From: Actinomycetota bacterium
GTDB taxonomy: Bacteria > Actinomycetota > Actinomycetes > Actinomycetales > Dermatophilaceae
DNA: 64,000 bases
Assembly: GCA_020161845.1 (NCBI GenBank)
Contig: JAIUNK010000007.1
Location: 1-64,000 of the forward strand
Direction: 5' to 3'
The translations under genes and the position numbers were made by a program. This document shows, one piece after another, positions 33,262-45,074 of this stretch. The notes below the pieces were generated by a model that made no database searches, had not been told where the DNA came from, and was given only the letters and a program-made list of their open reading frames with translations. How positions within the stretch are numbered: position 1 is the first letter of the stretch; every line of letters starts with the position of its first letter.

Positions 33262-33377
33262 GCTGTCCCTTGCGACATACAGTGTCCCCCGGGCACCCTC
33301 CCGGCGATGCGCGCGACCTGCAGTTTTGCCGATGTCTGAGCCATCTCGACCGGACACTGTATGTCTGAAGGGACAGC
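33262..33377. repeat. 116-bp element with 26-bp terminal inverted repeats
   Basis: Arms 33262-33287 and 33352-33377 pair at 24 of 26 positions (GCTGTCCCTT..GACATACAGTGTCC). The 64 bases between have no reading frame. It abuts the oxidoreductase stop codon and could act as terminator. It looks like a miniature inverted-repeat element and shares an ACRTACAGT core with 16112-16244. Confidence 0.65.
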
Positions 33378-33444
33378 TGTGCGCCGAACCCAGCCTTCGG
33401 GGCTGCGTCGAGGGCCTGTGCGTCAGTGACGGCCCGAGCCGTGC

Positions 33445-34674
33445 TCAGAACAAGCGGGCCGTGTCGGTCGACACCGTGAAGCCGTGCCCCGTCAACGGAT
33501 CACTGCAGGTCACTCCGCTGATCGCGGCGGTGCACGTGACCTGTCCGGTGGTCAGGGTCCGGCCGAACGCGAGCCCGGCGGCCTCGCCGCTGGAGGTGCG
33601 GATGGTGGGATCCGAGCCCTGCCGCTGCCATCGCGGCGGCTGTCCGGTGGCCGCCCGGAAGGGACCCCCGGACGTGCACACGTAGCGGGCCTGGCCGTTG
33701 CTCAACGTCACCGCGTCGACGGTGCCGCACCCAGGGTCGCTGTCCGGCTTCCACGTCGGCTGCTGAACTGCGCAGGTCACGGCGGCACCGTCGAGCGTGC
33801 AGGCCACCTTGCCGGTGGGGGTCACGAATGACGTCCGGCCCGGCAGGTCGACGATCGTCGTCTGACTCAGCGCGCGGCCCCGTTCGGTCGGCGCGAAGCT
33901 CACCGTCGGGCCGGCCATGACCAGCAGGTTTTCAGCGGGCCGCTTGTCGAACCCGGCACCCTCGTAAGCAACCCAGTCGACGGCCAGGCCCTCCCCCTGC
34001 GGCCGCCAGGCGGTGACGTGGGCATGTTCGGTGCGCGCGATGTCGCCGAGCTTGACCGTGCCGATCACCTCGCCGCCATGCTTGACGACCACCAGCATCG
34101 CGGGCCATGTCGTTCCGCCCGCGTTGCAGGTGTATTGCGCCACGATCTCCTTGGCCCCGTCGCCCGTCACGTCGGCGAGCACCGGCGCCTCGGGTCCGGT
34201 CATCGACAGTTCGCCATGCCCGGCCGCGCCGGGCATGCCGGCCCCGCTGGAAGCGCCGGATCCCGCGGAACCGCCGGCGCTCGACGCCACGGTCGGCACG
34301 CCGCTCTCGGCCGAAGTCGCACCCGCCGTCGCTGTCGATCCTGGCCGGTCCGCCGGCGCAGCCGGTCCCGTGGGTGGGTTCGTGCCGTTCTGCAGTCGGG
34401 TCGCGGGCTGTTGGCAGTACGCCGGGATCACGATGTTCGCCAGGTCGGCGAGGCTGGCATCCGGCGGGGCGGGGGTCCCGGTCGGAGTGGCGACCGTCGG
34501 CGCGACGCTGGTCGCGCTCGGGCCCGCGGTCGTCGACGAGGAGGCGGTGCTCAGCGAGATACCCGAACAGCCGGCGGTGGCCGCCACCAGGATCGCCGAC
34601 CCGGCGGCCGTCAGCGCGAGGCGTCGCGACACGCGCGACGCCATGACGGCCCGCCGCGTCCCCCGTCCCCTCAT
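33445..34674 (-). CDS. Lipoprotein with VCBS/FG-GAP-like segment
   Basis: The 409-residue protein starts at ATG 34674 after GGAGGGAAGG. The signal peptide ends in a lipobox VAATAGC, so the chain is lipid-anchored outside the membrane. A Ser/Thr/Pro/Ala linker of about 110 residues follows. Then comes a compact domain with PVLADVTGDGAKEIVAQYTC, reminiscent of a calcium-binding FG-GAP blade, and several Cys pairs in the C-terminal third. Ligand and role unknown. Confidence 0.78.
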   Translation of the reverse strand: MRGRGTRRAVMASRVSRRLALTAAGSAILVAATAGCSGISLSTASSSTTAGPSATSVAPTVATPTGTPAPPDASLADLANIVIPAYCQQPATRLQNGTNPPTGPAAPADRPGSTATAGATSAESGVPTVASSAGGSAGSGASSGAGMPGAAGHGELSMTGPEAPVLADVTGDGAKEIVAQYTCNAGGTTWPAMLVVVKHGGEVIGTVKLGDIARTEHAHVTAWRPQGEGLAVDWVAYEGAGFDKRPAENLLVMAGPTVSFAPTERGRALSQTTIVDLPGRTSFVTPTGKVACTLDGAAVTCAVQQPTWKPDSDPGCGTVDAVTLSNGQARYVCTSGGPFRAATGQPPRWQRQGSDPTIRTSSGEAAGLAFGRTLTTGQVTCTAAISGVTCSDPLTGHGFTVSTDTARLF

Positions 34675-34894
34675 CGCCTTCCCTCCCGTACCCGCCGGCG
34701 CCCGGCCCGTCGGCCGGCAGCGGGGCGTACTACCGCGTGATCTTCACCGTAGGTAAGCCATCCGCCGGCGTCCAGACGCGACGCGCCCCGCGCACGAATC
34801 GTGATCGGCGCCACACCGATTGCCTCCGGAAGTCCGGGGCCGATCCGGGCAGACCCCGATAGCCCTGCCCATCCCCACATGTGAGGATCCAGGC

Positions 34895-35278
34895 GTGGGC
34901 ATCATCATCCGCACCATTGCCGTCGCACTCGCGACCGCCCTGGCGGCCTGGCTGCTTCCGGGGATCGAGGTGACCGGCGGCGACACGACCCGGGTCGCGC
35001 TCACCCTGGTGGGCGTCGCCGTCATCATCGGCCTGGTCAACGCCCTGGTGAAGCCGGTGGTCGCGGCCCTGAGCGGCTGCCTGGTGATCCTGACCTTCGG
35101 GCTGTTCCTACTGGTCATCAACGCCTTGATGCTGCAACTGTCGGCGTGGCTGGCGGCGCAGGTGGGCCTGGGCTTCCGCGTCGACGGGTTCTGGACGGCG
35201 CTGCTCGGCTCGATCGTGATCAGCGTCGTCAGCGGCATGATCTCCGGGGCGCTGACCCCCGCTCGCCGTACGCCCTGA
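34895..35278 (+). CDS. Phage-holin-family-4 type membrane protein
   Basis: The 127-residue protein starts at GTG 34895. Four hydrophobic segments with LATALAAWLLPGIEVTGGDT, GLVNALVKPVVAALS and LVINALMLQLSAWLA match the widespread bacterial Phage_holin_4_2/YvlD-type family, which is not phage-specific. No phage genes surround it. Function unknown. Confidence 0.82.
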   Translation: MGIIIRTIAVALATALAAWLLPGIEVTGGDTTRVALTLVGVAVIIGLVNALVKPVVAALSGCLVILTFGLFLLVINALMLQLSAWLAAQVGLGFRVDGFWTALLGSIVISVVSGMISGALTPARRTP

Positions 35279-35287
35279 CCCCGCCCC

Positions 35288-37294
35288 ATGACCTGCCCAC
35301 CGTCCTTGGCCGGCACCGCGTTCGACCCCGGCACCCGACCCCAGGACGACCTGTGGGGCCACGTCAACAACCGCTGGCTAGCGACCGACCCCATCCCCGC
35401 GGACCGGGCGCGCTGGGGTCTGTCGGATATGCGCCGTGCGCAGGTGGCCGACCAGCTGGTGGACCTCCTCACGGCCTGCGCTAGCGGGGCCGTCGACGGA
35501 TCGGCTGAGGCCACCGCGCTGGGCGCGCTGTACGCCGCCTTCCTCGACGACTCGCGCCGCGAGCAAGTGGCCGGATCCGCCCTCGCCCCCGAAATGGCCG
35601 TCATCGCGACGGCCACGGACACCGCCGGGATCCTTCGGGCGGTGGGGCGCCTGATGCGCGGAGGGATTCCGTCGTTCTTCTCCTGCTGGGTCCTGCCGGG
35701 CTCGCTCGATCCCGAGCGCACGGTGCTCCGCCTTGTCCAGGACGGGCTGACGCTGGGTGATCGAAGCGCGTACGACGCCGGACCGGACACAGACGGCTCA
35801 GTCGGCTCAGTCGGCTCAGCCCGGCCAGGCGGGCCTCTCACCGTCCTGGCCGCGCAGGCGCCGCGGCTGCTGAGCGCCTGCCTGCCGGGCGCTGCAACGG
35901 ACGGCGTGGCGGTCACCGAGCTGGCGGCCCGCGCCCTGGACGTGGAAGCCAACCTTGCCCAGCTCAGTTGGGACCGACTCGCCGGGTCGCGCGACGCCGA
36001 CCAGCAGACTGAAACCGATGTGGACGGCCTGGCGGATCTCCTGGGACTGGACCCGACCCCGCTGCTGCAGGGCCTGGGGCTGCCCGATCCGGCCGCGGTC
36101 CGCTACGGCGTGGCGCAGCCGACGTACTGGTCAGGCGTCGGCGCGGCACTACGGACCCGCCCGCCCCAGGACTGGCGCGCTTGGCTCACCTGGCAGCTCG
36201 TCCGCACGCGCGCACCGCTGCTCCACCCGGCGGCGGTCACGGCCCATCATCGGCTCTTCGCCCAGGGCCTTGCCGGCCAGGCCGAGCCGGCGCCCCGCGG
36301 ACGACGGGCAGCCGATGCCGTCCAGGCGTTGTTGCCGTGGCCGCTGGCCAAGCTGTACGCCGAGCGCCACGTCGCCCCCGAGGTGGCAGCCCGGGCACAA
36401 GCCCTGGCCGACGAACTGCGAGCTGCCTTCGCCGAGGCGCTTACCCGGGCTGACTGGATCGCCGATTCCACCCGGCGGACGGCGTTGGCCAAGCTGGGCA
36501 CCCTGCAGGTGTGCGTCGGCGCCCCAGATGCCTGGCGGGACAGCGCCGAGCTGATGCTCGATGCGAGCGACCTGGTGGGTTCGGCCCGAACGGCGGCGGC
36601 GTGGACGGCGGACGGTGAGTTCGCGCGGCTCCACCGGCCCACGAACCGGCACACCTGGGGACCGCCGCCCTATGTCGTCAACACCTTTTACAACCCGCTC
36701 TACCACCAGGCCTGCATCACCGGCGGTTATCTCGGGCTGATCCCGCCGGAGGCCGATGACGCCGAGCTGTTCGGCCGGATCGGCTCGATACTCGCTCACG
36801 AGCTGGGGCACGCCTTCGACAGCCGCGGCGCCGCCTGGGACGAACGTGGCCGCATCCGGGACTGGTGGACGGCGGCGGACCGCGCGGCCTTCGAGGAGCG
36901 GGTGGCCGCGGTGGTCGCGCAGGTTCAGGGGTACCGGCCTCGCGGCGTCCCCGCCGACGCGAGTCCCGGCGGCGTCGACGGACGGTTCGTCGCCTTCGAG
37001 TGCGTCGCCGAGCTCATCGGGATGGAGGTCGCCTGGCGGGCGTTCGCCGCCCGTTGCGGGGGTGCGCCCACCCCAGAGCAGGCGCAGCGGTTCTTCCTGG
37101 CCAAGGCGTACGGACGCCGGGCCGCCGACCGTCCAGCGACGGCTGCGGCGCGGCTACGCAGCGACCCGCACCCGCCGTTCGAGGTGTTCGCCAACCTGGC
37201 GCGCAACCTGGACGCCTTCCATGCGGCGTTCGGCACCGGCCCGGATGACGGGATGTGGCTCGACCCGCGGGAACGCGTGCGCTTCTACCCCTGA
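35288..37294 (+). CDS. M13 (neprilysin/PepO) family metallopeptidase, divergent
   Basis: The 668-residue protein starts at ATG 35288, nine bases after the previous gene. The N-terminal DDLWGHVNNRWL fits the family. The zinc site HELGHAFDSRG (HExxH) is intact, and the third ligand would be Glu in VAFECVAELIGM. Elsewhere it departs from the family: NAYY reads NTFYNP, ENIAD reads ECVAE, and the C-terminal RVNG substrate motif reads FEVFANL. There is no signal peptide, so it should be cytoplasmic like PepO. It probably cleaves short peptides if active. Its end overlaps the convergent HAD gene. Confidence 0.82.
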   Translation: MTCPPSLAGTAFDPGTRPQDDLWGHVNNRWLATDPIPADRARWGLSDMRRAQVADQLVDLLTACASGAVDGSAEATALGALYAAFLDDSRREQVAGSALAPEMAVIATATDTAGILRAVGRLMRGGIPSFFSCWVLPGSLDPERTVLRLVQDGLTLGDRSAYDAGPDTDGSVGSVGSARPGGPLTVLAAQAPRLLSACLPGAATDGVAVTELAARALDVEANLAQLSWDRLAGSRDADQQTETDVDGLADLLGLDPTPLLQGLGLPDPAAVRYGVAQPTYWSGVGAALRTRPPQDWRAWLTWQLVRTRAPLLHPAAVTAHHRLFAQGLAGQAEPAPRGRRAADAVQALLPWPLAKLYAERHVAPEVAARAQALADELRAAFAEALTRADWIADSTRRTALAKLGTLQVCVGAPDAWRDSAELMLDASDLVGSARTAAAWTADGEFARLHRPTNRHTWGPPPYVVNTFYNPLYHQACITGGYLGLIPPEADDAELFGRIGSILAHELGHAFDSRGAAWDERGRIRDWWTAADRAAFEERVAAVVAQVQGYRPRGVPADASPGGVDGRFVAFECVAELIGMEVAWRAFAARCGGAPTPEQAQRFFLAKAYGRRAADRPATAAARLRSDPHPPFEVFANLARNLDAFHAAFGTGPDDGMWLDPRERVRFYP

Positions 37295-38121
37295 AGGGTG
37301 GCCGGCGACTGCCGCAGGCGTTCGGCGACCAGCGGCACCACGTCCGCGATCGAGTCGGCGACCCGGGTCGGCCGGAACGGGAAGGTCTCCACCTGGTCGG
37401 CGGCCGTCGACCCCGACAGCACCAGGATCGTGCGGAGCCCGGCCTCCAGGCCACTGACCACATCGGTGTCCATCCGGTCGCCGATCATCACGGTGTGCTC
37501 GGAGTGGGCCTCGATCCGGTTCAGGGCGGTGCGCATCATCAACGGGTTCGGTTTGCCCACGTAATACGGCGTACGGCCGGTCGCCGCCGTGATCAGCGCC
37601 GCCACCGACCCCGTCGCGGGTAGCGTGCCCTCCTTGCTGGGGCCGGACACGTCCGGATTGGTGGCGATGAACCGGGCGCCGGCCTCGATCAGCCGGATCG
37701 CGCGGGTGATCGTCTCGAAGGAGTACGTCCGAGTCTCGCCGAGCACCACATAATCGGGCTGGTTGGCGGTCATCACATAGCCAGCCTCGTAGAGCGCGGT
37801 GGTCAGGCCGGCTTCGCCGATGACGTACGCCGTGCCGCCGGGCCGCTGATCGGCCAGGAAGCGCGCCGTGGCCAGCGCGGAGGTCCAGATGTTGGCCTCG
37901 GGGACGTCGATGCCGCTGCCGAGCAGGCGGGCCCGCAGGTCCCGCGGGGTGAAGATCGAGTTGTTGGTGAGCACCTGGAAGCGCACGTCCGCGGCCTTGA
38001 GCGCGTCGATGAACTCGGGGGCGCCGGGGATGGCGTGCTCTTCGTGAACGAGGACGCCGTCCATGTCGGTAAGCCAGGCGTCGATGTAGGGCGGATCCAG
38101 CGGGGGCGGGCTGATGGCCAT
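37285..38121 (-). CDS. HAD-superfamily phosphatase, NagD-like (HAD-IIA)
   Basis: The 278-residue protein starts at ATG 38121 with AGGA upstream. The catalytic aspartates are in LTDMDGVLV, motif II in VLTNNS, the lysine in YYVGKPNPLMMRTAL and motif IV in MIGDRMDTDVVSG. The C2 cap places it with NagD and phosphoglycolate/4-nitrophenyl phosphatases. Substrate unknown. Confidence 0.9.
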   Translation of the reverse strand: MAISPPPLDPPYIDAWLTDMDGVLVHEEHAIPGAPEFIDALKAADVRFQVLTNNSIFTPRDLRARLLGSGIDVPEANIWTSALATARFLADQRPGGTAYVIGEAGLTTALYEAGYVMTANQPDYVVLGETRTYSFETITRAIRLIEAGARFIATNPDVSGPSKEGTLPATGSVAALITAATGRTPYYVGKPNPLMMRTALNRIEAHSEHTVMIGDRMDTDVVSGLEAGLRTILVLSGSTAADQVETFPFRPTRVADSIADVVPLVAERLRQSPATLQG

Positions 38122-38230
38122 GGCTTCATCCTGCCCTACCGACCGGAGCCCGCCGACGGCGCTGCACGGCGCCCTGTTGTTGTCCCGTTGTTGCCCACTG
38201 CTTGTTGCCCACTGCCGCCCTTTTTTCCCC

Positions 38231-38261
38231 ACTGGCGCCCTGATTCATCAAGGGCGCCAGT
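38231..38261. terminator. 11-bp hairpin between ppdK and the HAD gene
   Basis: ACTGGCGCCCT (38231-38241) pairs perfectly with AGGGCGCCAGT (38251-38261) across a 9-base loop; GGCGCCAGT recurs at 38272-38280. A plus-strand T-run (38221-38226) lies just before it. It may stop ppdK transcripts that pass the stronger hairpin at 38349. The 297-bp gap 38122-38418 holds these two hairpins, GTTGTTGCCCACTGC-like repeats and no gene. Confidence 0.5.
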
Positions 38262-38348
38262 GATGCGAATGGGGCGCCAGTTGCCGAGGGGTGGCATTGC
38301 CAGGGTGGCGTTGCAGAGCGCGGAGCTTCTGAGGGGCCTGGACATGCC

Positions 38349-38394
38349 GGTGGCCCGGCCCAGGCGACACGAATGTCGTCCAGACCGGGCCACC
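38349..38394 (-). terminator. Long hairpin after ppdK
   Basis: GGTGGCCCGG (from 38349) pairs with CCGGGCCACC (to 38394), and inner bases pair with several mismatches around a CGAA loop. It lies 25 bases past the ppdK stop codon on the minus strand, the expected place for its terminator. No U-run follows, as is usual in very GC-rich actinobacteria. Confidence 0.6.
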
Positions 38395-38418
38395 GAAGCG
38401 TTCGGCCCGACAGCCGGG

Positions 38419-41121
<2,703 letters not shown>

Positions 41122-41380
41122 GAGTACCTTCCCAGTCGCTAATCCCCGTACGTCACAGACGGGGCCGCCCACACTCTAGGGGTCCACTGGCAGCCTACTG
41201 GCTGGTCAAACGGGCCGAATCGGCCGACCGACCTGCGGTTTTTTCCTCGCGGGCGCCGATCGGCGCTTTTCCCGCCCGTTCCCAGTTCACCTGCTGTGAC
41301 GCCGGTCACGTTCCGTTGTGCAGATCACGCCGGGTCATCGGCCCCGTCCGGCAGGAGCTGCGCCGGGGCGTGGGCGGCGG
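41122..41380. other. Intergenic region upstream of ppdK
   Basis: No gene is visible. A GCGCCGATCGGCGC palindrome (41258-41271) followed by TTTT is a possible plus-strand terminator-like hairpin, but no plus-strand gene precedes it. The region should include the ppdK promoter; I could not identify its boxes. Confidence 0.4.
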
Positions 41381-42778
41381 TCAGGCCGGGGCGAGGAAGG
41401 CCGTCAGGAGGGCGACGTAGGGCGGCACGTCCGCGGCCGCCATCAGCTCCCGCGCCGAGTGCATCGACAGCATCGGGGCCCCGACATCCACGGTGATGGC
41501 GCCGGTCAGCGCCGCGGTCATCGGGCCGATCGTCGACCCGCACGGCAGGTCCCCGCGGCTGACGAAGGTCTGCAGCCCCACCCCGGCCTGCTCCGCGGCG
41601 AGTCGGGCCGCGGCGATGCCGGTGGCATCGGAGGCATACCTGGCCTTGCTGTTCACCTTCACCGCGGGCCCGCCGCCGACGAGCACATGGTGCTGCGGGT
41701 CGAGGCGCTCGGCATAGTTCGGGTGCACCGCGTGCGCCATGTCGGCCGAGCAGACCAGGCTGCCCGCGAGTGCTCGCAGCACATCGGCCCGCTCGCCCCC
41801 GCGGGCCAGCACGATCCGCTCCAGCACCGCGGGCAGGAACTGGGAGTCCCCGCCCCGGTTCGTCGTGGAGCCCACCTCTTCGTGATCGAACAGGACGAGC
41901 AACGGCACGTACGGCGTGCGCCCGGTCGCGCCCGACGCCCTCCGCTCGCAGGCGGCGATCAGGGCGCGGCAGCCGGCGTACGCCGAGGCCAGGTTGTCCA
42001 GCCGCGGCGCCGCGATCAGATCCTGCACGCGGCCCAGGCGCGCGGCCGGCGTCAGATCGTGGGTCATCAGATCCCAGGCCAGCACCGCCTCGGGCGCCAG
42101 GTCGAGCTCCCCGGCGAGCCAGGACCGGAAGTCCGGGGCCGAGCCCGTGGCGCCCCACACCGGCACCAGGTGGGTCTGCGGGTTGAGGGTCAGGCCGTGC
42201 TCGGTGACGCCGCGGTCCAGGTGAATGGCCAGCTGCGGGATGCGCAGCAGCGGCTCGTCGTGGCGCCACAGCAGGGCCCGGGCGCCGTACGCCGTGCCGG
42301 GGTCGCGCACCAGCACCCGCCCGGACAGGCCCAGATCCCGGTCGAGCCAGGAGTTCAGCAGCGGCCCGCCATAGACCTCCAGCGCCAGCTGGTCCCAGCC
42401 CAGCCGCGCCAGATCCGGGCGCGGTTTGACGCGCAGATTCGGGGAGTCCGTGTGGCCGCCCACGATCCGGAACGGGGTCGCCGGCCCCGCGCCGCCGGCC
42501 GAGCCCGCCGATCCGGCCGAGCCCGCGCCGCCGGCCGAGCCCGCCGATCCGGCCGAGCCCACGGCCTCCAGATGCTCGGTCGACCACGCGGCGAGGCTGC
42601 CCTCGCGCAGCACGACGTACCGGCCGGGCGCCGACGGCCACGCCGCGGTCTCCTCGAGCTCGGTGAACCCGGCCTCCCGCAGCCGGTCCCGCACCGCCGC
42701 GACGGCGTGATAGGGCGACGGCGCGGCGTCGACATACGCCAGGAGGCCGTCGGCCTCGGGCCCACCGGGAAGCTCCAT
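41381..42778 (-). CDS. apeB: M18 aspartyl aminopeptidase
   Basis: The 465-residue protein starts at ATG 42778. Zinc ligands and active-site blocks are visible: GGHTDSPNLRVKP, VLFDHEEVGSTTNRGGDSQF and CSADMAHAVHPNYAER. The cytosolic enzyme removes N-terminal Asp or Glu from peptides. Between residues about 73 and 97 there is a low-complexity Gly/Ser/Ala insertion (GSAGSAGSAGGAG, repeated) encoded by a 36-bp duplication. It precedes the first zinc motif and lies probably in a surface loop. Confidence 0.92.
   Translation of the reverse strand: MELPGGPEADGLLAYVDAAPSPYHAVAAVRDRLREAGFTELEETAAWPSAPGRYVVLREGSLAAWSTEHLEAVGSAGSAGSAGGAGSAGSAGSAGGAGPATPFRIVGGHTDSPNLRVKPRPDLARLGWDQLALEVYGGPLLNSWLDRDLGLSGRVLVRDPGTAYGARALLWRHDEPLLRIPQLAIHLDRGVTEHGLTLNPQTHLVPVWGATGSAPDFRSWLAGELDLAPEAVLAWDLMTHDLTPAARLGRVQDLIAAPRLDNLASAYAGCRALIAACERRASGATGRTPYVPLLVLFDHEEVGSTTNRGGDSQFLPAVLERIVLARGGERADVLRALAGSLVCSADMAHAVHPNYAERLDPQHHVLVGGGPAVKVNSKARYASDATGIAAARLAAEQAGVGLQTFVSRGDLPCGSTIGPMTAALTGAITVDVGAPMLSMHSARELMAAADVPPYVALLTAFLAPA
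42491..42562. repeat. 36-bp direct repeat inside apeB
   Basis: Two adjacent 36-bp copies (42491-42526 and 42527-42562) differ only in the next-to-last base. They keep the frame and encode GSAGSAGSAGGA-type units. Confidence 0.8.
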
Positions 42779-42899
42779 GCCCGCCACTCTAGGTCGCCGG
42801 TCGGTGCACGGCCGAAAGGCCTTGGGATCCGGCCGCGCCCGCCGATTCGGCCGGTGACTGCGGCGCGGGCGAGGGACGTCCCGCGGGATCGGGGGCGGC

Positions 42900-44402
42900 A
42901 TGACGGCGCACGCCAGGCATCGCGCCGCGGCGCGCCCGAGAGCGCCGCACGAACGCCCGACGACCGAACCGCCGCGCCGCGCGACGGCCCGCCGGGCCCT
43001 GGTCGCGCTCGGGCTGGGGATCCTCGCGGTCAGCTACGCCGCGCCCCAGTTCACCGCCCACCCCGAGACCGCGGGTGTCTCCGCCGGCGCGGCCCCCGGC
43101 CCGGAGCCGTCGACATACGGCGTGCTGACCGGCGCCGACACTCCCCTGCGGCTGCGCTGGAGCTGGACCGCGGAGGACCTGCTGGACACGGCGGTGACGG
43201 CCCCGCACCTCGAGGTCATCGACGCCGGCCCCGCGGCCGCCCCGGCCGGGCCCTTGCTGACGCTGGCCGGCGGCGTGGTCGGCTCCGGAGCCTCGGGCTA
43301 TGCCACGGCGCGCGTGGTCGCCGTCGACGCCGGCAGCGGCGCCGTACGCTGGCGCGGCCCGACCCTCGGCGACGTCCCCGAGTGCGCGGCCGCCGCGGAC
43401 CTGGTGGCCTGCGCCGAACGCACCGCCGACGCCGGCCGCGTCGTTCTGCTCGATCCGCGGGACGGGCGCGAGCTCGGCCGGGTGGCCGTGCCCGGCCGCG
43501 CGACGCACGTGAGTGTCGACAACGGGACGGCGTACGTCGTGTCCGCGACCCCGCAGGACGGCGCGACCCGCCTGGACCTGACCCGGCTGGACGCTGACCG
43601 GGTCGCCGCGACCGGGGCCGTGACCTGGACGCACACCGAGCTGGCCCCGCTGGGCAGCGTCCCGGGGCCGATCCTGACCGGCCCGTCGGCCGTCGGGGTC
43701 ACCGAGGTGTCCGTGCAGGGCCGGGAGTTCCTGGTCGCCGCCGGGGACGGCAGCCCCCTCGCGGACCGTCGGCCCGGCGCGGCGCTGAGCCCCGGCGACG
43801 GACGTCGACCGGTCCGCACCGGACAGGGCCGGTTCGTCGCCCTCCCGGGCGGTGCGCCGCTGACCGGCAACCCGGTGCGGCCGGCGGCCCGGGACGGCGC
43901 GACGCCGATCCCGCTGCTCGCGATGCGGTACGGCGAGGGCGCCGCGGGCGAGCTGGTCGGGTACGCCGACCCGGCCTCGGGCCGACCGACCTGGACCGTT
44001 CCCGGCGCGCGGCCGTTGGCGGCCTGCGCGGGCCGGTTGGTGGTCGCGATCGCCCCCTCGGGGGGAAGCGGCGGCGCAGCGGCGACCGACGCGTCCGCGG
44101 ACTCGGAGGTCGCCGCCCTCGAGCCGGCCACGGGGGCCATCGCCTGGCGGACCCCGCTGGCCGGCCGGCCGCCGACCTCGGCGGCGTGCACCGCTGGGAC
44201 GGTGCTGACCAGCAGAGCGGGCGGATCCGGCGGCGTCAGCGCGACGCGGCTGGTCGACGGCGCGCAGGCCTGGTCCTCCGCGCCCACCGGCCCGGCCCCG
44301 GCGGACACCGAGCCGGCGCGACTGACAGCCCGGGGCGAGGCGCTTCTGGTCGCCACGCGACGGTCCGGCCTGGCGCGACTGGACTGCCTGGGCCCGACGT
44401 GA
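42900..44402 (+). CDS. Membrane-anchored PQQ-like beta-propeller protein
   Basis: The 500-residue protein starts at ATG 42900. A basic disordered tail precedes one helix (ALVALGLGILAVSYAAP, residues about 32-50), so the rest is extracytoplasmic. Repeated blades are visible as VVAVDAGSGAVRWRGP, VVLLDPRDGRELGRV, VGYADPASGRPTWTV and VAALEPATGAIAWRTPL, the W-docking pattern of PQQ-like propellers. Four isolated Cys (ECAAAADLVACAE and later) could form disulfides. Role unknown; such proteins often act as extracellular sensors or assembly platforms. Confidence 0.8.
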   Translation: MTAHARHRAAARPRAPHERPTTEPPRRATARRALVALGLGILAVSYAAPQFTAHPETAGVSAGAAPGPEPSTYGVLTGADTPLRLRWSWTAEDLLDTAVTAPHLEVIDAGPAAAPAGPLLTLAGGVVGSGASGYATARVVAVDAGSGAVRWRGPTLGDVPECAAAADLVACAERTADAGRVVLLDPRDGRELGRVAVPGRATHVSVDNGTAYVVSATPQDGATRLDLTRLDADRVAATGAVTWTHTELAPLGSVPGPILTGPSAVGVTEVSVQGREFLVAAGDGSPLADRRPGAALSPGDGRRPVRTGQGRFVALPGGAPLTGNPVRPAARDGATPIPLLAMRYGEGAAGELVGYADPASGRPTWTVPGARPLAACAGRLVVAIAPSGGSGGAAATDASADSEVAALEPATGAIAWRTPLAGRPPTSAACTAGTVLTSRAGGSGGVSATRLVDGAQAWSSAPTGPAPADTEPARLTARGEALLVATRRSGLARLDCLGPT

Positions 44403-44561
44403 TGACTGCGCACGTCAGCCACGGCGACGGCCACCGTGAAGACTCACCTGGTGCGCCATCCCCGGGGCGGCTTGGCGGGTGGACAACCGTACGGTCATCG
44501 GAAGGCTCGCCCAGGACCGGAGCCCGCTGAACCAGGGAAAAACTCGAACCGGAGTGCGAGA

Positions 44562-44942
44562 TCAGGCCCGGGCGAAGGTGACCCGGAACGCGTCGTCTGC
44601 GGCGGCGTCGGTCGTCACCGCGTATTCGCCGGGCAGCCGCTCGTGGAGCAGATCCGCGATCGGGGCTGGATCCTGGTCCGTGACAATGGTCACCTTTCCG
44701 GTCGGTGGTAGGCCCACCAATACTCCGAAAATCGCCGACTGCCGGATCAGCGGATCGATCACCCGGGCATCCAGGATCGGCGGCTCCGTCGCGCCGTGTC
44801 CGCCGCAGCCGCCCCCTCCGTGACCGCCACATCCGCCGTGGCCGTCGCAGCCGGGCACCGTCCCGCAGCTCTCTGCGGCGGCGTCGGGGGCTGCAGAAGT
44901 GTCCGATGATTCACTGGACTTGCGCCCTGCGACGTCCGACAT
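44562..44942 (-). CDS. DUF2249 protein with Cys/His/Gly-rich N-terminus
   Basis: The 126-residue protein starts at ATG 44942 after GAAGGGAT. Residues about 26-50 hold a metal-binding-like run (CGTVPGCDGHGGCGGHGGGG plus CGGHG). Residues about 54-125 match DUF2249: ILDARVIDPLIRQSAIFGVL, TIVTDQDPAPIADLLHERLP, then a strand FRVTFA. DUF2249 proteins occur near nitric-oxide, iron-sulfur and hemerythrin-type genes, but their biochemistry is unsettled. It is head-to-head with the regulator at 45075, suggesting a regulatory pair. Confidence 0.82.
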   Translation of the reverse strand: MSDVAGRKSSESSDTSAAPDAAAESCGTVPGCDGHGGCGGHGGGGCGGHGATEPPILDARVIDPLIRQSAIFGVLVGLPPTGKVTIVTDQDPAPIADLLHERLPGEYAVTTDAAADDAFRVTFARA

Positions 44943-45074
44943 CGTGATATCCCTTCACACAAGGCTGTTGATCCGGCACAAACCGCTGGAGGCATCGTAC
45001 CGGTCCGCGACGAAGGATGGACGTATCGACCGGAAATAACTAGACTTAAACCGTGAAAAAAGGGGCTGGGTGAG

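Noticed and set aside
34895..35278. Holin gene as a sign of prophage
   Set aside because: The Phage_holin_4_2-type family is common in chromosomes and no other phage gene is present.
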